DNA of 64,000 bases from Chrysophaeum taylorii. Its lineage: Eukaryota > Sar > Pelagophyceae > Pelagomonadales > Pelagomonadaceae. A program made the position numbers and the translations under genes. The stretch is from assembly GCA_029834535.1 (NCBI GenBank), contig JAQMWT010000523.1, positions 62,001-126,000 on the forward strand, written 5' to 3'. The notes under the pieces are model-generated. The model saw only the letters and a program-made list of their open reading frames with translations, was not told the DNA's origin and did not search any database. Positions 22,008-30,074 of this stretch are shown piece after piece (position 1 is the first letter of the stretch; every line of letters begins with the position of its first letter).

Positions 22008-24656
22008 TCATAAGTGGTTCTGAACGTCAAAATCGGAGAATCGACTCGTCGGTCCTGCATCTTTAACTTCTTGCGCCCATAAGCGACTTGTGTGCGGAAA
22101 CGCAATGCGATTTCGTGGGTAGTCCACTATGGCTCCCAACACCCGATTATCGCGCGCTCCCAGCAAAAATAGATGATTAGTATCGGCCACAATAGCGGCA
22201 ACTGGAACGGCCACGTCGTCCGCAAGCGCAATCCGCAATGCGACCCATTTGTGGATAGTCGTCTTGTTCAATCCTGACCTGTACAGGGTGCGCTCGACTG
22301 GAAGATCGCCCCGGTCAATGATGATGCTATCCTTCTCCAGTTTTTCAACCATCCCACGACAAATATAGGAGACATCAGCCATTCCATCCACGCCTAAAGT
22401 CGTTGCAAACTTCGGCCCGTCTCGTCGTCTATAAATATGGCCAACTATAAACGTAAGGGTACCAGGGTCAAGACAACCGATGGTGATGAGGTCTTGCTCG
22501 ATCTTTTCCCCATCGCTCGGCGACAGTGCAGTGTGATGACATCGTATCTCCGGTTTCGCATCGCCCGGCATCTGCATCGTCACCGCTGCTATATCTGACG
22601 TTCTACATCTCGCCGCTGAATCTATATTGGCGCTCGCCGCTTCGGCTGCTTCCTCATTCCCCTGTTTCGCTGACGACAAATTCTGACACTTCTCAATCGG
22701 AGGCACATATATCTCCTCCTTTATCTCTTCTGGCAATCGTCGTTTCTCCTCCATCAAATCGGACATTCCCGTCAACTTCTCCTCCATCGGCGCCGCTGTG
22801 GTCTGCTCTGCTGCGACCAAAACGGTATCGGCTAAAACATCGGCTAAAACGGGCTCGGGGTGCCCCGTAGGAAAAGAAGACGGCGTCCCCGACGTCATCT
22901 CAAAAGGTCTAACGTCATCATCGTGAACTGCCCTGCAAGACATGCATATTGACGAATGGGGGGACACTGGAACCTGCGGCATGGGTTCGTCGGTCTCCGA
23001 ATCTGAGTCTCCCCAGTAGTGCGGAGAATCCCAAGTAGCATCTGACATACAATGTAGAAGGCCACCGGACGATTCGAGCGTTGGTGTTTTTTTTTGCTCC
23101 TGGTGCAAACGATGGCTGCTCGTCACAGCGACATCGGCAACATCATCAGAGACTCGGGCGGGGCGCGCCGTCGGGTAAAAGACAACCCCCGACAATGGCG
23201 GCGCGTCGCATAAAGATTGGAACGCGAAAGTTGCGCTCGAATGTCCCGAACTATCCTGATATCTGCCTCCGTCATACTCGTCATCGTAATGTCGATGACG
23301 TCGGCGCCGGCGCCAGCGCGAATTGCGACTAGAGCTCCGGTGACGGCGAGGACTCGGGCTGCTTTGAGGAGTATTGGCTTTTCGATCAGGGCTCTGGCTT
23401 CGATGTCGGCGCGACGATCGTCTAGAAGGTGATCGTCCGTCTCGCTGTCGTGTAGAAAACGACGTAGTATCCTTAATGCCTCTGACCTCGCTCACCATGG
23501 TCGCCATTGTGGTTCCAAGATCGGTGAGGGCCGTTTGAAGTTCATTAGAAGGCTCCGATCCGCGCGTGGCGTTCGCATGAGATGCATCATCACGCTTCGC
23601 CCAATCGGAACGCGATATGGGCTGCTTCTTCTGCTTACGAATACGCTTCCACATCGCACAGTAGTAACGATCCGGATCGCGGTTGCAAACCACGCGATTT
23701 CCGTGTTCATCTTCATCATGGGTGGTCCAGAAGAACCCACAGTGCGGGCACGTCCTCTTGCCCCACAAAAAAGGATCTCGTAAGATCAGCGGATCCGTAT
23801 CCCCAGACGGTTTATCCGCATCTTGCTTGGCTTGTTGATCGGAGGCCATAGGTCGACCTCCCCGCCCTCGCGGCGGTTTGTTCGATTTTGGATTAGGAGG
23901 GCCTTGGTCCTTCTCCTCCTCCATCAACTTTCGTAAGTCGTTCTCGAGCCGCGTAATACGCGCTACCATCGACGTAAAAGTCACGTAGCTATCAGGATGT
24001 CCGCTCCTCATAGTCCGCACACGGGTCCTCAACTCCTTGGATGTCAATCCACTAATAAGCTGGTCGAGGATATCGACATCATCCATCGCGCGGCTGGAAA
24101 CGGAACAAAACCCCGAGGCTTCCGATTGGAATCTGGTACAATACGTCTGGACGTGCCGCTCCCCAGACTTCTTCGGAACTGAAGCCTGGGTGACCTTCCG
24201 CAGCTTGTCGAGCAGCTCCTGCTGCGTGCGCGGAGGTCGGCAAGTCGATCTAAAATAATCCAAAATCTTATCGCAATACGTCTTGTTAAGACGACGGATG
24301 CGACGAACCGAGGCTCCATGCTCTTCATCGTCAGTATCCAATTTCAAGTAAAACGACGGACCGTGCGGTAGCTCATCGCAGAGCTCCTCGTACTTCTGCA
24401 AGTGTTCCTCAAAAATTGGTGCAACGGTGTCCCGTAGATGCACAGGTAGTAGGTAACGTAATTTCTCGACCGAGTAATGGTCATCTGCTAAAGTATGCAT
24501 CATCGCCGCCGAATCCAAACTGAATTGCCGTTGGTCTCGGGCGTCGATGACGAGTTTGAAGTTGTCAGGCTTCAAACTGGAGGTGGGTCGACGGGATCGG
24601 CTCAAGTTGCCCTTTTCGAAGTCGTCCGCAACCGTCTGCGATATTCCCGCGATCAT
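22008..24656 (-). CDS. Gypsy gag and protease-like region (fossil)
   Basis: An 882-codon open frame. Its N-terminal half is the capsid-like part, with DNFKLVIDARDQRQFSLDSA, VEKLRYLLPVHLRD and FRSTCRPPRTQQELLDKL, typical of Gypsy gag helices. A Cys/His cluster, CPHCGFFWTTHD through NRDPDRYYC, follows in place of the common zinc knuckle. After that comes a very Arg/Ser-rich stretch (SPSRRSSRRHRSQSPD) and a long acidic linker. The final ~150 residues (GCLDPGTLTFIVGHIY, VDGMADVSYI, LFLLGARDNRVLGAIVDY) have the strand pattern of a retropepsin. The RS-like region is unusual for gag and might bind RNA. Confidence 0.7.
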   Translation of the reverse strand: MIAGISQTVADDFEKGNLSRSRRPTSSLKPDNFKLVIDARDQRQFSLDSAAMMHTLADDHYSVEKLRYLLPVHLRDTVAPIFEEHLQKYEELCDELPHGPSFYLKLDTDDEEHGASVRRIRRLNKTYCDKILDYFRSTCRPPRTQQELLDKLRKVTQASVPKKSGERHVQTYCTRFQSEASGFCSVSSRAMDDVDILDQLISGLTSKELRTRVRTMRSGHPDSYVTFTSMVARITRLENDLRKLMEEEKDQGPPNPKSNKPPRGRGGRPMASDQQAKQDADKPSGDTDPLILRDPFLWGKRTCPHCGFFWTTHDEDEHGNRVVCNRDPDRYYCAMWKRIRKQKKQPISRSDWAKRDDASHANATRGSEPSNELQTALTDLGTTMATMVSEVRGIKDTTSFSTRQRDGRSPSRRSSRRHRSQSPDRKANTPQSSPSPRRHRSSSRNSRWRRRRRHRHYDDEYDGGRYQDSSGHSSATFAFQSLCDAPPLSGVVFYPTARPARVSDDVADVAVTSSHRLHQEQKKTPTLESSGGLLHCMSDATWDSPHYWGDSDSETDEPMPQVPVSPHSSICMSCRAVHDDDVRPFEMTSGTPSSFPTGHPEPVLADVLADTVLVAAEQTTAAPMEEKLTGMSDLMEEKRRLPEEIKEEIYVPPIEKCQNLSSAKQGNEEAAEAASANIDSAARCRTSDIAAVTMQMPGDAKPEIRCHHTALSPSDGEKIEQDLITIGCLDPGTLTFIVGHIYRRRDGPKFATTLGVDGMADVSYICRGMVEKLEKDSIIIDRGDLPVERTLYRSGLNKTTIHKWVALRIALADDVAVPVAAIVADTNHLFLLGARDNRVLGAIVDYPRNRIAFPHTSRLWAQEVKDAGPTSRFSDFDVQNHL

Positions 24657-24754
24657 TCCCGTAAAATTTTCGTACCTTCATTCTCAACGTCCGCCCTACC
24701 CTCAGTCTCCGTAACGACTCGGGGCGGAGGTTCATTCCCCGTTTCAGTGTTCCT

Positions 24755-25270
24755 TTACGGTTCAGGCGGCCTCACGGGCGTCTCCGGTTCGGGTCGACTC
24801 ACGGGTCGTTCGCCGCTACTCTCCCGACGCGTACGTTCGGCTAACAATTCATATCGTTCACGACGAAATCGTTCAGCCTCTTCACGTAGGGTCCTCGAGG
24901 TCTCAATCTCTTGCTGCAAAGCACCACTGAGCATATCAACTTCTCGTCGAGCCGCTTCCCTCTTGGCTTCAGCCCTTTCACGAGCAAAAAGCTCCGCTAA
25001 TCGTTCATTTTCGCGACGTCTCCGCTCGAGGTCTTCACGAAGTCGACTTCGGGCTGCAGATCCGCGCTCAATCGTAACACGCTCGCCACGGTCCGGGGTC
25101 GTTGGACTCAACGGCGAAAAAATGGCAGTATCCGGAGTTACGTCAGGGGGCACGTCAGCAACGTCGACTGCCTCGGCCTCTCTTAATTCACCTTCCTCGC
25201 GGCCTATCTCAGGGGCGGCGGGAAGAACTGGAGGAGATTCTTCCTCACGCACGTCTGCGTTTATCTCCAT
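24755..25270 (-). CDS. Coiled-coil leader protein of the Gypsy element (fossil)
   Basis: A 171-codon open frame just after the 5' LTR. Its N-terminus is acidic and Pro-rich (EEESPPVLPAAPEIGREEGE). Residues ~60-150 are a strongly charged heptad-like helix (LREDLERRRRENERLAELFA, REEAERFRRERYELLAERTR), and it ends Pro-rich. It precedes gag, so it is either the N-terminal part of gag or a separate leader. No enzymatic motif is seen. Confidence 0.5.
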   Translation of the reverse strand: MEINADVREEESPPVLPAAPEIGREEGELREAEAVDVADVPPDVTPDTAIFSPLSPTTPDRGERVTIERGSAARSRLREDLERRRRENERLAELFARERAEAKREAARREVDMLSGALQQEIETSRTLREEAERFRRERYELLAERTRRESSGERPVSRPEPETPVRPPEP

Positions 25271-25701
25271 GCTGTATCAAATATGGATCAAGAATCTCGA
25301 AACACGTCCGGGTCCGATCACTCGAAGTAATGCACGTTGATTCCAACAGCGCTGTCTGTCGCTGTAAAAACAACACTCGCGGAATTCCAATCCGCTGGCA
25401 ATTCAAAAATGCCCGTGGGTAGCGACCCCACTCGCTAAACAGCTTCCACCGTCCAGCTATACCAAAATCAATTCCCGGGAGAATGCGCTGCGATTTCCAA
25501 CTCGCACGCGTGTTCGTCGTCACTCGGATCACACGAACACAAACAACGTTCGCGTATATTCTCAACGCAAACCGGTCCACTGGAACTCCGTGTGCTTGAT
25601 CAGGGCGCGCGTACAAATCCGGACCACGTAATACAATACGTACGGCAGCACTCGCTCGTCGGCGACCGATGTAGTTGCACGATCTCGTGTACTCCACCAC
25701 G

Positions 25702-26027
25702 TATGGCGGCATAGAAAAAAAAACCTTCCCGACCCCCGGGTGACAAAGGGGGTACTCACCGACTCGTCCTAGACCTCACTGAACGAGGAAAGCACGGACT
25801 CGGGGTCGGATATGCTCGCCACACACCTTGCTCACGCTCACCAAGCCTCTCAACAAGATGGAGAGATGGTATATGATAGCAAGAATGCTACAAGAATACG
25901 GCAAGAATGCTTCTCGCAAGAGAGAGGTATGGTGTCACTAGGAAGATAGGGAAAGGCGTCCCGTTGAACGGGTATCAAGCCTCGAGAGAGGGGGGGTGAG
26001 CCTTAGCGGTCAGGAGTTGCCGCCACA
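25702..26027 (-). repeat. Gypsy 5' LTR
   Basis: Matches 17360-17701 with about eight substitutions and one short tandem difference. It lies upstream of the leader and gag on the - strand, so it is the 5' LTR and should contain the promoter. It is preceded on the inside by the candidate primer site at about 25680-25700. Confidence 0.9.
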
Positions 26028-26073
26028 GGCACAAAGCGCACCAGGTCCTCTACCATAAACCAGACGCGAGACC

Positions 26074-26649
26074 TCAAGTTAGGGGCCTGGCGATCTGTTG
26101 GTATTGTTTGGCGGCGAAAGAAGGCGTGCTCCCTGTTCGGCATCCTCGAGTAAACCACACACATCCTTCATGCACCACCCCCCACTTAGCAGTCGACCTT
26201 AGTAGACGAGGATAGCGGTCGTGCCAGGGTAAGCAGTAACCCCTCGTTTCTCTCTTGGTGTCGTAGTGTTTGTTGTCCCAAGCGTCGTGTGCGTCGAGTG
26301 CCATCATCGTTTCCGTCGTCAGCTTGAACGCGTCCCACGCACACCTTCTCAACGCCACACGGTATATCCCGCCGCGGTAATGCGTTTCGAGAAGGTTGCG
26401 ACGATCTTCGTCGTCAAAGATGCGCTTGGAAATGCTCTGCGATGTGGACACACGTAGTTCCGAGCCGAGAATGCCGCCAGGGCAGAGTGCCTTAATAGGC
26501 TGGGCATATGGCCCGGAAGTAGCCGGTAATCTGTTATGCTTCGAGGCTGCCACAACGCCCACGGCCGTCATTACGCCCTCCTTTTCTTCTCGTGTGTCTT
26601 CTGTTTCTTGGTGAGCTGTTGACGTCCAGCTCGTCCCCCGGATGCGCAC
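26074..26649 (-). CDS. Hypothetical protein, 191 codons, unrecognised
   Basis: An open frame between the Gypsy 5' LTR and the 19-bp minisatellite. The middle has a protein-like composition (RIFDDEDRRNLLETHYRGG, DAFKLTTETMMALDAHDA) with mixed charge and aromatic residues, but no domain I recognise. Nearby words such as catccttcatgc and cttagcagtcgac recur at about 51.06-51.12 kb, so it may be part of a repeat. It could be a scrap of a DNA transposon or a chance frame. Confidence 0.25.
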   Translation of the reverse strand: MRIRGTSWTSTAHQETEDTREEKEGVMTAVGVVAASKHNRLPATSGPYAQPIKALCPGGILGSELRVSTSQSISKRIFDDEDRRNLLETHYRGGIYRVALRRCAWDAFKLTTETMMALDAHDAWDNKHYDTKRETRGYCLPWHDRYPRLLRSTAKWGVVHEGCVWFTRGCRTGSTPSFAAKQYQQIARPLT

Positions 26650-26764
26650 GCAGCCTTGAAGAGGGGGGCAAGGAGCCTGGTTGTCCGCCAGGTGCCTTTC
26701 TTTCTTGGACCTCGAGGCGCCCCCGGCACGGGATATACACTCGTGCGTCGCTTTCTCACAGACG

Positions 26765-27095
26765 AGGTCAGGATGATATTCCTTCGCCAGGATGATATTC
26801 CTTCGCCAGGATGATATTCCTTCGTCAGGGTGATATTCCTTCGTCAGGATGATATTCCTTCGTCAGGATGATGATATTCCTTCGTCAGGATGATATTCCT
26901 TCGTCAGGATGATATTCCTTCGTCAGGGTGATATTCCTTCGTCAGGATGATATTCCGTCGTCGAGGTGATATTCCTTTGTCAGGATGATATTCCTTCGTC
27001 AGGATGATATTCCTTCGTCAGGATGATATTCCTTCGTCAGGGTGATATTCCTTCGTCAGGATGATATTCCGTCGTCGAGGTGATATTCCTTCCTT
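26765..27095. repeat. Minisatellite, ~17 copies of a 19-bp unit
   Basis: The unit is ggatgatattccttcgtca with single-base variants (gccagg, gtcagg, gtgatatt). A variant pair reading ccgtcgtcgaggtgatatt occurs twice, ending two longer blocks of similar composition, at about 26950-26975 and 27068-27090. This points to amplification of a multi-unit block after the 19-bp unit had formed. Confidence 0.9.
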
Positions 27096-27515
27096 CAGAG
27101 GGCGCACGCAGTCCCACGCCTTGGACTTTGGGGTGAATGAGCGTGAAGTGGACGCACTTACAGTAGTGGACTTGGTGCTCCGCGAATTCCCAGTGCTGAG
27201 TAATGATGGCCGGATTTAAAATTGACAATGAACTTAGGCCATAAACTTATTTTCAACAAGAGGAGGAGAAGACAGCTTCAGGCAGGCGCTTCTTGGTCGA
27301 GAGGATGCGGGGGTACTTCAGACTTCTTCTTCTTTAGGCCAGGCGCAGCAGAAGGAGGAGCGAAGGAGCGCGCACACAGTTGTTTGCGGGATTTCGCGGA
27401 CGGAATGACGGACGGACGGACGTCGTCGAGGTGGTTGTTCGCGGGCTCTCGCGGACGGAATGACGGACGGACGGACGTGGTCGAGGTGTCGCGAAAATAC
27501 ATACACGGGGGCGGT
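27096..27515. other. Intergenic / 3' region of the BTB-BACK gene with a ~58-bp tandem duplication
   Basis: No gene seen. At about 27387-27485 the phrase cgcggacggaatgacggacggacggacg occurs twice, each followed by a gtcgaggtg word, a tandem duplication of about 58 bp. This lies within 130 bp of the BTB-BACK stop codon and so could be in its 3' untranslated region. Confidence 0.6.
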
Positions 27516-28913
27516 TCAGACGAAGGCCTGGCGGTTGGCGGTCGGGGTGGCCGGGTGTTGGTGGTCATCAACGTCGTCGGCCGCAAGAAAGGGGTTCTCC
27601 TGGACACTCGATCTGCGGGTCGTATTGTCGTCGTCGTCGTCGTCGGATTGGGAAAACCACGGGGGGGGCTTGCGGTGGAGCACGGAGGACTCGCCGCCGC
27701 GGAGTATGGAAGCGTCTTCGTTATTATCTTGGTCGTTCGCCGAGCGGCGGACGGGGGTGGCTTTCTCGGCGCGGCGCTGGGGCGGGAGGGCCTGCCAGCG
27801 GTAGGCGGCGTGGACGAGGTCTTTGCAGGCGCGGCTCTGCATGAGAGGGTGGAGCTCGACGGCGTCGGCGAGGAACTCGGCGCCGACGAGGTAGTATCTG
27901 ACGAGAGCGAGGACGGAATCGGCCTGGTCGAGGCGGTCGTCGCGGGCCTCGATCCAGGCAACCGCCGCCTCGAAGACGACGCTTTCGTCGTCGACGCACA
28001 AGCGGTCGTCGGCGAGAATTTCGTCGAGGAGGTGCCTCGGGAGCGCGAGGAATCCGCCGAGCGCTTCCTCGCGGTCGACCGAGTCCTCGGCGGCGAAGAG
28101 GCCGCAGGCCAACTTGAAGTGTCGCAGCACGCAGAGGCCCACGTCGCGCCGGAGGAGCGTGCACTTGTGCTTGTCGGCGAGGGCCAGCACGCGGCAGGCG
28201 CGGCTGGCGGAGGTGCGCTGGGCCACGAAGGCGCAGCACTCGTCGACGAGGGTTCCGATCCTGAGCCTCGAGGCCACCTCGAGGAGGGCCTCGACGTTTT
28301 TTTCCGTGAGGGTGACGAGGGCGCCGTAGGCAAAGTCCAAAACGAGCGAAATCGATTCGGCGTCGCCGGCGAGGCGGACGGTCGCGAGGTCTCGTCTTCG
28401 GTCGTCGTCGTCTTCGTTACTCTTAAATCGCCGGACGGCTCTGCGGGCCGCCTCGGCGAGGACCGGGGATGTCGCCTCGAGGACCGCCGCGTGCGCGACG
28501 AATTCGCGGCCCCCGCTCGAAACGAGCACGTCTGGCGACCACGAGACGCGGCGTTGCTCTCTGATCTGGGCGACGAGCCTCTCGCAGCCGTCTGCTCCGA
28601 GCGACACGACGCGGCTCGACGCGCACTGCCTCGGACACACGGGCTCGACGCCGCGGGCTTTCGGGTCCGGCGGGGGCTCTTCGACGCACTCGGTCGACAC
28701 GACGGCGTGCGCGATCGGAATCTCCGGGGGCTCAACGGTTTGGGGGGCCGTTACAAGACTGCTACTCGTCGTCGTCGTCGTCGTCGTCAGGATGATACCG
28801 AGGAGTCGCCGCCGAAGCCAGGAAAGGAGGGCGTTGTGCTGCCGGAGGAAGTACACCGTCGACACCGCGACCATCAACAGGCTGTACTTCTGCCGCCCGG
28901 AGGAGGAGTCCAT
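27516..28913 (-). CDS. BTB-BACK domain protein
   Basis: About 465 residues. The start chosen is the ATG at 28913 (MDSSSGRQKYS); the frame upstream is only a TTG run preceded by two stops. Residues ~10-45 include a hydrophobic patch (SLLMVAVSTVYF, LLGIILTTTT), possibly a membrane anchor. A BTB/POZ fold follows at ~115-225 (SPDVLVSSGGREFVAHAAVL, SISLVLDFAYGALVTL). A BACK domain follows at ~230-360 (VLRHFKLACG, FLALPRHLLDEILADDRLCV, VFEAAVAWIEARDDRL, FLADAVELHPLM). The tail is acidic and disordered, with no kelch repeats. BTB-BACK proteins usually act as substrate adaptors for Cullin-3 ubiquitin ligases and dimerise through BTB. Its direct partner cannot be read from the sequence. A long antisense frame on the + strand is a composition artefact. 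Confidence 0.85.
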   Translation of the reverse strand: MDSSSGRQKYSLLMVAVSTVYFLRQHNALLSWLRRRLLGIILTTTTTTTSSSLVTAPQTVEPPEIPIAHAVVSTECVEEPPPDPKARGVEPVCPRQCASSRVVSLGADGCERLVAQIREQRRVSWSPDVLVSSGGREFVAHAAVLEATSPVLAEAARRAVRRFKSNEDDDDRRRDLATVRLAGDAESISLVLDFAYGALVTLTEKNVEALLEVASRLRIGTLVDECCAFVAQRTSASRACRVLALADKHKCTLLRRDVGLCVLRHFKLACGLFAAEDSVDREEALGGFLALPRHLLDEILADDRLCVDDESVVFEAAVAWIEARDDRLDQADSVLALVRYYLVGAEFLADAVELHPLMQSRACKDLVHAAYRWQALPPQRRAEKATPVRRSANDQDNNEDASILRGGESSVLHRKPPPWFSQSDDDDDDNTTRRSSVQENPFLAADDVDDHQHPATPTANRQAFV

Positions 28914-29053
28914 GAACAACAACAACAACAACAACAACAACTACTATGAAGAAGAAGAATATAACAACTTTTTTTTTATTGCGGTTGTTGTTGTGCTGGG
29001 TCCGCCCTGACGATCCAACGCTGAGCCCAAAAAAATCCAACGGACGCCGCACC

Positions 29054-29947
29054 CTAACGGCTACGGCGGCGGCCGAGCTCGTCGATGGGCAGGCGAACCC
29101 CGAGAATAGGCGGCTCGCCGAGGGCGTCGAGAATCTCGCGGAGGATAGGCTCGTAGGCATGGAAGGGAGTGTTTTCCGGGCTCGGGAGGTGGACGAAGAG
29201 GGCCGGGATGAGGGCCGGCATGACGAGGACGTGGTTGTGGGTGCAGAGGAGCCGGGGGACCGTGAGGTGGGCCCGGCGGATCGTGTCGAGGGTGTGGAAG
29301 TAGACTTCGTTGCATAAGAAAGCTCCGGGGTCGCGACTCCAGAGTTCGGTGGTGTTTTCGAGGACGTTACGAAGGAGCATGCGGTCGAGGGGGGCCGTGG
29401 TGGCGGTCAGGCAGGGAGCGTTCGAGACGGCGGGGGCGGCGTCGCCGCACTGGACGTCCGCGCCGCGCGCCGCGTTCCTAGCGTCGCCCTTAATGTTCTT
29501 GGCCGCGATCTCGAGCTTGAGGCCCTTGGCGCTGTCTTCGAGACCGAGGTGGAGGACGGCCGAGACGCGCGACAGCATGGTCGCGGGGAGCCGCGTGGCC
29601 GACGATTCGACGGGGAGGACCATCGCCTCCACGCAATAATGACGGCCGCACGACGCGTTGAGTGCAATCGCTGCTGTCTTGGAGGGATTTTCAAAGGTCG
29701 TGTTCTGGAGAAAGGTCTCGAAGCCCGTCACGAGGACGATATGCTTTTCGCAGATTTCGCGGCCAAACAAGAAGTCGGCGTCGTCGTCCTTGAGGTGCGT
29801 CGCGCCAACCTTGGTGGCGATCACGACGAAGCATACGAACAACGCGGCGCACATGCCGAGCGACAGCATGACGGTCCGCGCGTCCGACTCCTGCTCGCGC
29901 CGCCGACGCATGTCGACGCGATCCGACGGCTCGAACGCCCTTTCCAT
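29054..29947 (-). CDS. Membrane-anchored pyroglutamyl-peptidase I-like protein (family C15)
   Basis: 297 residues. A basic N-terminus is followed by one membrane segment (VMLSLGMCAALFVCFVVIAT, ~26-46), giving a type II anchor. The catalytic fold starts at IVLVTGFETFL (~70). The family triad appears as Glu146 in LKLEIAAKN, Cys212 in DPGAFLCNEVYF and His253 in LFVHLPSP. These compare with the C15 motifs LE--A-N, AG-Y-CN-VYY and F-H-P. The Glu-to-Cys spacing (66) is close to the family norm, while Cys-to-His (41) is longer than the usual ~23, so there is an insert before the His strand. C15 enzymes remove N-terminal pyroglutamate from peptides and are normally soluble, so the anchor is unusual. 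Confidence 0.8.
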   Translation of the reverse strand: MERAFEPSDRVDMRRRREQESDARTVMLSLGMCAALFVCFVVIATKVGATHLKDDDADFLFGREICEKHIVLVTGFETFLQNTTFENPSKTAAIALNASCGRHYCVEAMVLPVESSATRLPATMLSRVSAVLHLGLEDSAKGLKLEIAAKNIKGDARNAARGADVQCGDAAPAVSNAPCLTATTAPLDRMLLRNVLENTTELWSRDPGAFLCNEVYFHTLDTIRRAHLTVPRLLCTHNHVLVMPALIPALFVHLPSPENTPFHAYEPILREILDALGEPPILGVRLPIDELGRRRSR

Positions 29948-30074
29948 TAATATTTATCGCCGCAGCGTTATTCTTGCAGTCTGACGTCTTCCATCCCATA
30001 AATATCGTCAGTTCCGAAAAATTCGGTAGTGTTTGAAGGTTTTAATAATAACCCTTGATGAAAGAAATGAATGA

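Larger units (their letters stand above)
17360..26027 (-). mobile_element. Gypsy LTR retrotransposon encoding a DNA C5-methyltransferase, fossil
   Basis: This is an 8.67-kb element on the - strand. The LTRs at 25702-26027 (5') and 17360-17701 (3') are about 97-98% identical by eye apart from one short tandem difference. The flanking 5-mers gtcac and ggcac suggest a target duplication with one mismatch. The parts from 5' to 3' are a coiled-coil leader (about 25270-24755), gag with a Cys/His cluster (about 24656-22600), a protease-like segment (about 22490-22130), a C5 DNA methyltransferase (about 21360-20518), reverse transcriptase (about 20000-19070), RNase H (about 18960-18500) and an integrase C-terminal region (about 18320-17732). 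Next to the 5' LTR the - strand reads TGGTGGAGTACACGAG, a plausible tRNA primer site. It is broken in several places and is young relative to the + strand Gypsy remnant. Confidence 0.9.

Noticed and set aside
26765-27095. Possible CRISPR array
   Set aside because: Units are 19 bp, directly adjoining and without unique spacers; it is a minisatellite in a eukaryotic genome.
27222-28949. 575-codon + strand open frame
   Set aside because: It is antisense to the BTB-BACK gene, has no domain, and its composition is what GC-rich codon bias on the other strand produces.
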